64,000 nucleotides of DNA from Aminobacter sp. HY435. Its GTDB lineage: Bacteria > Pseudomonadota > Alphaproteobacteria > Rhizobiales > Rhizobiaceae. Shown piece by piece: positions 57,794-64,000 of this stretch. A model generated the notes under the pieces. That model had not been told where the DNA came from. It saw only the letters and a program-made list of their open reading frames with translations, and made no database searches. How positions within the stretch are numbered: the stretch's first letter is position 1; each line of letters opens with the position of its first letter. Made by a program: the position numbers and the translations under genes. Location of the stretch: contig NZ_JANKZL010000007.1 of the NCBI RefSeq assembly GCF_027568395.1, forward strand, positions 186,001 to 250,000, given 5' to 3'.

Positions 57794-59365
57794 ATGAAGA
57801 AATCGAACTTGATCGGCATGGACCTTGCGGCCAACAGGCGTGACTTCCTGAAGGGCACGATCGGGGCTGGCCTTCTGCTGGGCGGGCTCGCCGGTGCAGC
57901 CCATGCGCAAGCGGCGGCAACGCCGAAAAAGGGCGGCACCCTCAAGCTGGGCATCGATGGCGCTGCCACGACCGACACGCTTGACCCTGCAAAGGTGATC
58001 GGCTCCTTCGCCTTCCTGGTCGCGCGCACGATCGGCGATACGCTGGTCACCAGCGATCCTGCCACCGGCAAGGCCCTCCCGGGCATCGCCTCCAGCTGGG
58101 AATCCAGCAACCAGTCCAAGGACTGGGTGTTCAAGGTCCGCAACGACATCACCTTCCACAACGGCAAGAAGCTGACCGCGGAGGATTGCGCCCAGACGAT
58201 CCGCCGCCACATGAAGGAAGAGTCGGGTTCCGGTGCGCGGGGCATGATCGCCTCCATCGAGACCGTCGAGGCCAAGGGTGAGGAGCTCCACGTCAGGCTC
58301 TCGGAGAGCAATGTCGACCTGCCGCTGGTCTTCACCATCCACCTGCTGATGATCCAGCCGAATGGCGGCATGGACAATCCTGCCGAAGGCGTCGGCACCG
58401 GCCCCTACAAGCTCGTCAGCTTCGAGCCGGGCGTGCGTGCCGTGTTCGAGAAGAACGTCAATGACTGGCAGGACCGCGGTTACGTCGACAGCGTCGAGAT
58501 GATCGCCATGAACGACGCCACCGCGCGCATAGCGGCGATTTCGGCGGGACGCGTTCACTTCATCAATGCCGTCAGCCCCAAGACCGTGACGCTGCTGAAG
58601 CGCGCGCAAAACGTCACGATTCTCAACGCACCGAGCCGCGGCCACTACACGCTGCCGATGCTCGTCGACACTGCGCCCTTCGACAACAACGACCTGCGTC
58701 TGGCGTTGAAATATGCTATCGACCGCGAGGCCATGCTGCAGACGACCCTCGGCGGCTTCGGCACCATCGGCAACGACTTCCCGATCAACGCCACCTATCC
58801 CAACTTCCCGTCCGACATCGAGCAGCGGGCCTACGATCCGGACAAGGCCGCCTTCCATTTCAAGAAGTCCGGCCATGACGGTCCGGTCGTGCTGCGCACG
58901 TCCGACGGCACGTTCCCCGGCGCAGTGGACGCAGCCATCCTCTACCAGGAGAACGCCAAGAAGGCCGGCATCCAGATCGAGGTCAAGCGCGAGCCGGCTG
59001 ACGGCTACTGGAACAATATCTGGCGCAAGGCCCCGTTCTGCATGTCCTACTACGGCAGCCGCCTGACCCAGGACCTGATGTATGCCACCGAGCACCTGGC
59101 GGGTTCGCCGGCCAACGAGACCAACTTCAATCGTCCGGACTTCGACAAGCTCATCAAGGAAGCGCGCGTCGTCGAAGACGAGGCAAAGCGCGCGGAACTG
59201 TATCGTGCTGCCGCACTGATGGTGCGCGACGAAGGCGGCTCGATCATTCCGGTGTTCAACAACAACATCAACGCCGCGACATCAGCTCTAAAGGGCTATA
59301 CCGAGGACGTCGGCAACGACATGTCGAACGGCTATGTGGCGTCGCGCGTCTGGCTCGAGGCCTAG
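57794..59365 (+). CDS. Peptide ABC transporter substrate-binding protein, Tat-type signal
   Basis: This 523-residue family-5 periplasmic binding protein is for peptides or related compounds. The N-terminus has a twin-arginine motif R-R-D-F-L-K-G near residues 15-21, a hydrophobic stretch, and A-H-A-Q for cleavage. This indicates export in folded form through Tat. The mature protein shows the family pattern G-V-G-T-G-P-Y-K-L and A-L-K-Y-A-I-D-R. ATG 57794 fits the GGGGGA ribosome site better than ATG 57788. Unusually, it is the last gene of its operon. Confidence 0.9.
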   Translation: MKKSNLIGMDLAANRRDFLKGTIGAGLLLGGLAGAAHAQAAATPKKGGTLKLGIDGAATTDTLDPAKVIGSFAFLVARTIGDTLVTSDPATGKALPGIASSWESSNQSKDWVFKVRNDITFHNGKKLTAEDCAQTIRRHMKEESGSGARGMIASIETVEAKGEELHVRLSESNVDLPLVFTIHLLMIQPNGGMDNPAEGVGTGPYKLVSFEPGVRAVFEKNVNDWQDRGYVDSVEMIAMNDATARIAAISAGRVHFINAVSPKTVTLLKRAQNVTILNAPSRGHYTLPMLVDTAPFDNNDLRLALKYAIDREAMLQTTLGGFGTIGNDFPINATYPNFPSDIEQRAYDPDKAAFHFKKSGHDGPVVLRTSDGTFPGAVDAAILYQENAKKAGIQIEVKREPADGYWNNIWRKAPFCMSYYGSRLTQDLMYATEHLAGSPANETNFNRPDFDKLIKEARVVEDEAKRAELYRAAALMVRDEGGSIIPVFNNNINAATSALKGYTEDVGNDMSNGYVASRVWLEA

Positions 59366-59380
59366 GTCGGCTGCCTGCAC

Positions 59381-59415
59381 AAAGGAGGGTGCTCCGGTTT
59401 TCGGAGCGCGCCTTT
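59381..59415 (+). terminator. Terminator-like hairpin after the peptide operon
   Basis: GCTCCG (59391-59396) pairs with CGGAGC (59402-59407) around GTTTT. Flanking AAAGG (59381-59385) and CCTTT (59411-59415) can extend the stem across a small bulge. It lies 15 bases after the binding-protein stop. The remaining gap up to 59650 shows no gene. Confidence 0.55.
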
Positions 59416-59650
59416 CGTGGCGCGATTGACCGACGCACAATGGGGCTCGGCCATCATGACAAATGGCCGAGCCCTGCCGGATTGGTACGCAGGCATGACA
59501 GTGCGTGCGCGGCCGTCGACGCACAGGTCAACGCCAGTGTGCCTGCTGCCGTAATCCAAGTCAGCGCGCCGCCAGGAACGGCAACGCCGGCTTTGAAGGG
59601 GCCGTCCCACCCGGTGCGGGCGACCGGGCGATCTACGCAGGAGCAATGCT

Positions 59651-60289
59651 TCAAGCAGAAGATCGTACGCTGTCGGTTATGAGTTTCACGCCAAGCGCTC
59701 CAACCACCATTCCTGCAGCGCGGTCGATCCAGATCTTAGATCGCAGATAGGCAGCCTTCGGTCCACGCGATGAGAAACCCAGCGCGACGATGGTGTACCA
59801 TAAAAATTCGTTGAGGAAGAGCAGCGGCGGCAAAGCAAGCAACATCCAGGATGGCGTCGGCGATGGCAAAAGCGCGGCGAACATCGAAGCATAGAAAACT
59901 GCTGTCTTTGGGTTGGACAGTTGCACCAAGAGTCCTCGTGTCAGGGACTTCCAAAGTGTGCTTGGCCGTCCAGCCGCCGTCTCGGCAACCTCAATCGGTT
60001 CTGGCGCGGCGCGCCAGATATTGATGCCCAGCCAAACCAAGTAGGCTCCTCCGGTCAGCCGTAGCGCAATGTTAAGCCATTCAACTTGCAGCAGGATCGC
60101 CGTCAGGCCCGCGACCGCGACGCAGGCGAAAACAAAGCCGCCTATACCCATGCCCAACGCTGCCATTATGCCATCTGCACGCGAACTGGAAATCGCGATC
60201 CGCGAAACCACCACAAAGCTAGGGCCCGGGCTGATGGCCCCGAGCAGGAACACCCCGAGGATGGAGAACAGGATTGCAAGTTCATGCAC
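59651..60289 (-). CDS. LysE/RhtB-family amino acid exporter
   Basis: This 212-residue inner-membrane protein has about six helices and the family N-terminus G-A-I-S-P-G-P-S-F, followed by G-x-x-A-A-L-G-M-G-I-G. N-P-K-T-A-V-F-Y near 128-135 is typical. It exports amino acids or related compounds; the substrate cannot be predicted. The start is GTG 60289, with GAGGAGG about 7 bases upstream. It has no neighbouring LysG-type regulator. Confidence 0.9.
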   Translation of the reverse strand: MHELAILFSILGVFLLGAISPGPSFVVVSRIAISSSRADGIMAALGMGIGGFVFACVAVAGLTAILLQVEWLNIALRLTGGAYLVWLGINIWRAAPEPIEVAETAAGRPSTLWKSLTRGLLVQLSNPKTAVFYASMFAALLPSPTPSWMLLALPPLLFLNEFLWYTIVALGFSSRGPKAAYLRSKIWIDRAAGMVVGALGVKLITDSVRSSA

Positions 60290-60476
60290 GACGTTTCCTC
60301 CTCATGCCCAGTGCACTTCGCACTTGACGTTTCTGCGGGACCAACCCGGCGGCCGCAATTAGTGGATCAACTCGCGGTTGTCTGCAATGCGCAGCGACCG
60401 GAACGGCCCCATTCAAGGTCTCTTTCGCGAAGCCAATAGCTGGGAACGTGCCCAGCCAATGCGTGGCGCGGAGAGT

Positions 60477-63161
60477 TCACTCGGCTGCGGCGCGACGATC
60501 TGCATTGATGATTGCCCCTATCTCGGCCCGGCAGGAGCCGCAATTGGTGCCGGCACGCAGGCGTTCGCCGATTTGTTCGACGCTGGTGCAGCCAACTGCG
60601 GCGGCATCCGTGATCTGGCTTACGCCGACATTGAAACAGGCGCATACGACGCGGCCGATCGACGGCAGCGGAACTGGCGAACGCCCTGACAGCAGCGCCA
60701 TCCGGTCGGCCGGGGACAGCGGCTGGCGCGATCCCAAAAGTTGTACCAGCCAGTCGCGCGGCGGCAATTGGCCAGGTGGCGCCACCATCAACGCTTCGGC
60801 CAGCGTCCCGTCATCGCCCAACGCGGCAGCCCGGTAGTTGAGGCCGCGCCTGTCGGTGTATTCGACCAGGGCATCGCGGCGAAAGACATCCAGGAACGGA
60901 CGTGCAAGCAGGATGCCCTGGTCAGGCGTTTCGGTGCCGCAGAGGTCGTAGACCCAGCCGCCCTCGACGGTCCGGCGGCTCCAGTGCACGAAGCCTGTCG
61001 GCCTGAGGTCGCGCCGGGTCACGAGGATGCCGGTCCAGGCTATTTCTTCCCGTTGGATCCTGATCGGCACATGCTTGAGTTCCGGCTGGCCCGAAAAGGC
61101 ATCGCACAGCGGACTTGCGAGCGACCCGGTTCCAGCGTTCGCGGCGTACTGACCGCTCCAGTGCATCGGCAGGAAGGCGGTGCCCGGCCTCTGGGCGTCG
61201 CTGATCTTCACCCTGGCGCGCGCGAAGCCATGAGGGCTGTCCAGCCGGACGAGGTCGCCATCGGCGCAGCCGCTGCGGGCTGCATCCAGCGCATTGATCT
61301 CGATATTTGGTTCCGGCGCATTGGCCATCAGCCGCGGCACTTGGCCGGTGCGGGTCATCGTGTGCCACTGGTCGCGCAGGCGCCCCGAGTTGAGCCCGAT
61401 AGGGCGCTGCGCATCGGTTGGGTGGGCGACGCCTTCCTGTCGCACGGCAACGAAGCGCGCGCGGCCGTCGGGCGTTGGAAATCGCCGGCCCCCGAGCAGG
61501 CGGTCCGCATCGTTTCCGCCGCCCGTCGCGGGCCAATGGCGCGGCACGAAGCTTTCGTACTCCGACTTCTCCAGGCCGGCGAGCGCGCCAATGTCGAACA
61601 GCCTCTCGCCATCGTTCTCGAAACCAGAGAGTGCGGAATGCTCACGGAAGATCGCGTCCGGTCCGGCATAGTCGAAGGACGCGCCGAAGCCCATCAGCCT
61701 GGCGACATCGCAGACGATGCGCCAGTCAGGCCGTGCCTCTCCGGGCATTGGCAGGAACGGCCGCTGGCGCGATATCAGCCGTTCCGAACTGGTGACCGTG
61801 CCGTCCTTTTCGCCCCAGGTGGCTGCCGGCAGATACACGTCGGCAAAGCGCGTCGTATCGGTCCTGGTGACGTCGGAAACGGCGACGAAATCGCAGGCCT
61901 TCAGGGCCGAACGCACGCGCGTCGCGTCAGGCATGCTGGCGGCTGGATTGGTCCCCATGATCCACAGCGCCTTGATGCGGCCGTCGCCGGCGGCGCGGAA
62001 CATGTCGACCGCCTTCAGGCCGGGGCTGCGGGCGATGTTCGGTGCACGCCAGAAACGGCCGACACGGTCGATAGCCCCGGGATCGTCGAAGTTCATGTGC
62101 GCCGCAAGCTGGTTCGCCAAACCGCCGACCTCGCGGCCGCCCATGGCGTTCGGCTGGCCCGTCACCGAGAACGGCCCCATGCCAGGCCGCCCGATGCGCC
62201 CGGTGGCAAGATGGCAGTTGATGATGGCGTTGACCTTGTCGGTGCCGTGCGCGGACTGGTTGACGCCCTGGCTGTAGACGGTGATGCAGCGCTCCGTCGC
62301 CGCGAACAGCTCGAAGAACATCCTGACGTCGGCCGGCGCCAGCCCGCATCCTGCCGCGACCGCCTCAGGTGAAGGCGCGTCGGCCGTGGCGACCGAAAGT
62401 GCCTCGGCGAAACCCGAGGTCGCCTCGCCGATGTAGTCCTTGTCGAGGGAGCCGCTGCGCCCAAGCTGCGCCAGCAGGCCATTGAACAGCAGAACGTCGG
62501 TGCCGGGGTCTATCGCCAGATGCAGGTCACACTCGTCGGCAGTTGCTGTCCGCCTGGGATCGATGACGACGATGCGTGTCCCGCGTTCGGCCCGCGCGGC
62601 AAGCAGCCGCTGGTACAGGACCGGGTGGCACCAGGCGGCGTTCGATCCGGCGAGCACGACGAGGTTGGCGAGCTCAAAATCCTCGTAGACACCAGGCACG
62701 ATGTCTTCGCCGAAGGCGCGCTTGTGGCCGGCAACGCTGGAGGCCATGCAGAGCCGCGAATTGGTATCGATGTTGGCCGAGCCGATGAAACCCTTCATCA
62801 GCTTGTTGGCGACGTAATAGTCCTCGGTGAGCAGTTGCCCCGAGACGTAGAAGGCGACCGAATCCGGGCCGTGTCGGGCGATCGTTTCGGAAAAACGCTG
62901 CGCCACCAGCCCGAGCGCCTCGTCCCAACCCGCTTCCCGGCCGCCGATCTCGGGCGACAGTACGCGCGCTTCGAGGCCAGTGGTTTCCCCAAGTGCGGTG
63001 CCCTTCGAGCAAAGCCTGCCGCGATTGGCAGGATGATCCGGGTCGCCACGGACGGTGACCGATCCGTCCGTGGCGACGCGCGCCAGCACGCCGCAACCCA
63101 CCCCGCAATAGGGGCAGGTCGTCCTCACTTCGGCCGCCGGCATCGTGTCCATCGCATTCAT
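60477..63161 (-). CDS. nasA: Assimilatory nitrate reductase catalytic subunit
   Basis: This 894-residue cytoplasmic molybdopterin enzyme reduces nitrate to nitrite for nitrogen assimilation. The N-terminal 4Fe-4S site is C-P-Y-C-G-V-G-C with a fourth Cys in R-L-C-S-K-G near residue 50. The long molybdopterin domains follow. The C-terminal tail (about 830-890) has C-A-C-F-N and G-T-N-C-G-S-C, a bacterioferritin-associated ferredoxin-like 2Fe-2S site for electron entry, as in NasA of other proteobacteria. ATG 63161 overlaps the nirD stop (ATGA). No cysG or transporter gene follows. Confidence 0.95.
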   Translation of the reverse strand: MNAMDTMPAAEVRTTCPYCGVGCGVLARVATDGSVTVRGDPDHPANRGRLCSKGTALGETTGLEARVLSPEIGGREAGWDEALGLVAQRFSETIARHGPDSVAFYVSGQLLTEDYYVANKLMKGFIGSANIDTNSRLCMASSVAGHKRAFGEDIVPGVYEDFELANLVVLAGSNAAWCHPVLYQRLLAARAERGTRIVVIDPRRTATADECDLHLAIDPGTDVLLFNGLLAQLGRSGSLDKDYIGEATSGFAEALSVATADAPSPEAVAAGCGLAPADVRMFFELFAATERCITVYSQGVNQSAHGTDKVNAIINCHLATGRIGRPGMGPFSVTGQPNAMGGREVGGLANQLAAHMNFDDPGAIDRVGRFWRAPNIARSPGLKAVDMFRAAGDGRIKALWIMGTNPAASMPDATRVRSALKACDFVAVSDVTRTDTTRFADVYLPAATWGEKDGTVTSSERLISRQRPFLPMPGEARPDWRIVCDVARLMGFGASFDYAGPDAIFREHSALSGFENDGERLFDIGALAGLEKSEYESFVPRHWPATGGGNDADRLLGGRRFPTPDGRARFVAVRQEGVAHPTDAQRPIGLNSGRLRDQWHTMTRTGQVPRLMANAPEPNIEINALDAARSGCADGDLVRLDSPHGFARARVKISDAQRPGTAFLPMHWSGQYAANAGTGSLASPLCDAFSGQPELKHVPIRIQREEIAWTGILVTRRDLRPTGFVHWSRRTVEGGWVYDLCGTETPDQGILLARPFLDVFRRDALVEYTDRRGLNYRAAALGDDGTLAEALMVAPPGQLPPRDWLVQLLGSRQPLSPADRMALLSGRSPVPLPSIGRVVCACFNVGVSQITDAAAVGCTSVEQIGERLRAGTNCGSCRAEIGAIINADRRAAAE

Positions 63162-63496
63162 TCCGCAGCCAACGCCACCGGTTCCAGCGCCAGCGAAATC
63201 CGGCCGTTCTCGACCCGTACCGGTATCGTCCTGACCGCGCCTTCGTCGGCGCCGAGCGCCTTGCCGGTTTCGAGTGAAAACACCCAGTTGTGCAGCGGGC
63301 AGGTCACCGACGCGCCATGCACGATGCCCTGGCTCAGCGGCCCGCCCTTGTGCGGACAGTGGTCCTCGATGGCGAAGATCTGGTCGTCGGCGGTGCGGAA
63401 CACGCCGATCTTGCCCTGGGGCGTGTTCACGCAGCGCGCGCCGCGCAACGGTATGTCGGCCAACGTGCCAATCGCGATCCAGTCCATCTCGCTCAT
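63158..63496 (-). CDS. nirD: Nitrite reductase small subunit
   Basis: This 112-residue Rieske-fold subunit partners NirB, which reduces nitrite to ammonium with NAD(P)H. The cluster ligands are present as C-P-H-K-G near residues 46-50 and C-P-L-H-N-W near 67-72, so a 2Fe-2S centre is likely; some enteric NirD proteins lack it. ATG 63496 overlaps the nirB stop. The longer open frame to 63691 is shadow sequence within nirB. Confidence 0.94.
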   Translation of the reverse strand: MSEMDWIAIGTLADIPLRGARCVNTPQGKIGVFRTADDQIFAIEDHCPHKGGPLSQGIVHGASVTCPLHNWVFSLETGKALGADEGAVRTIPVRVENGRISLALEPVALAAE

Positions 63497-64000
63497 TCCG
63501 CTGCCTCCGCGAAACCGACCGAGGCCATCGGGCGGAACTCGTGCTTGTCCTTGCCGGAAACGCGCTCCGACCACGGGTCGACCTGGGCGAATTTCTGGCT
63601 GAAGACGAAGCGCTCGTAATAGGCCTTGCGCTTGTCGGCATCGTCGAGGGTCTGGCGCTTGATCTCGGCCACCCCGACGCGCTTGGCCCATTTGTAGATG
63701 CGTTCGAGATAGCGGCCCTGCTCGCGATACATCTGCGTCAGCGCGACGATCACCTCGAGCGCCTCGTCCTCGCTCTTCACCAGCCCGAGCACCTCGGTGC
63801 CCTTGATGTCGAGGCCGGCAGCACCCGCGAAGTGGATCTCATAGCCGGAATCGACGCAGATCACGCCAACGTCCTTGCAGGTCGCCTCGGCGCAGTTGCG
63901 CGGACAGCCCGACACCGCCATCTTGAGCTTGGCCGGTGTCCACGAACCCCACATGAATTTTTCGATGCGGATGCCGAGCCCTGTCGAATCCTGCGTGCCG
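63493..64000 (-). CDS. nirB: Nitrite reductase large subunit, C-terminal part
   Basis: Only the last 169 residues lie in the window; the gene continues past 64000. It contains T-G-L-G-I-R-I-E-K-F and W-T-P-A-K-L-K-M-A-V-S-G-C-P-R-N-C-A-E, where the two cysteines bind the sirohaem/4Fe-4S centre. NirB reduces nitrite to ammonium in the cytoplasm. The stop overlaps the nirD start. Confidence 0.95.
   Translation of the reverse strand, partial: GTQDSTGLGIRIEKFMWGSWTPAKLKMAVSGCPRNCAEATCKDVGVICVDSGYEIHFAGAAGLDIKGTEVLGLVKSEDEALEVIVALTQMYREQGRYLERIYKWAKRVGVAEIKRQTLDDADKRKAYYERFVFSQKFAQVDPWSERVSGKDKHEFRPMASVGFAEAAE

Noticed and set aside
60741-62372. Open frame of 543 codons antisense to nasA
   Set aside because: NasA motifs on the minus strand are unambiguous; the plus frame has none.

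Overview
The window is GC-rich chromosomal DNA from an alphaproteobacterium of the Rhizobiales, most likely a Mesorhizobium- or Aminobacter-like member of the Phyllobacteriaceae. The evidence is the ndvB/ndvA cyclic beta-1,2-glucan genes, a glycerol ABC transporter of the rhizobial glpSTPQUV type, a smoEFGK-smoS-mtlK polyol operon, and a rhizobial-looking palindromic repeat near 36.5 kb with a diverged relative near 46.6 kb. I saw no rRNA, tRNA, CRISPR array, insertion sequence or prophage. Almost all of the window is dense catabolic and envelope gene content.

Layout: 1-3509 is the end of a histidine utilisation operon (hutH end, hutG, hutU, hutD-like). 3588-4160 is an FMN reductase. 4469-15031 holds the giant cyclic glucan synthase ndvB and its exporter ndvA, followed by a lone ccmC and a nitronate monooxygenase. 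17098-26316 (minus strand) is the complete glycerol locus glpD-S-T-P-Q-U-V-K, read from 26.3 kb down to 17.1 kb, with no glpR regulator. 26796-27317 is a small secreted cytochrome c, and 27413-28705 (minus) a purine permease with a structured upstream region.

29358-36461 is the most interesting block. A PAS-GGDEF-EAL protein is followed by a tightly packed set: an ATPase-like protein with a damaged N-box, a STAS-like domain fused to a methyltransferase, a membrane SpoIIE-type phosphatase with an external sensor, an intact anti-sigma-type ATPase, an intact STAS protein, and a 25-residue membrane peptide. This looks like a duplicated partner-switching system in which one pair is degenerate and carries an enzyme as its output.

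37340-46571 is a sorbitol/mannitol locus: SorC-type regulator, ABC importer smoEFGK, smoS, mtlK and a D-ribulokinase-like FGGY kinase. 46772-47365 is an SLT-type lipoprotein. 47431-49977 is arginase plus ornithine cyclodeaminase with a divergent Lrp-type regulator (arginine to proline). 50035-59365 is a TetR-controlled peptide-use locus: S9 peptidase, FAD amino-acid oxidase, and a five-gene-equivalent peptide ABC importer. 59651-60289 is a LysE-type exporter. 60477-64000 (minus) is the assimilatory nitrate/nitrite operon nirB(partial)-nirD-nasA.

Working together, the window is mainly about scavenging carbon and nitrogen (histidine, glycerol, polyols, arginine, peptides, purines, nitrate), plus periplasmic osmoregulated glucan production and one sensory/second-messenger cluster.
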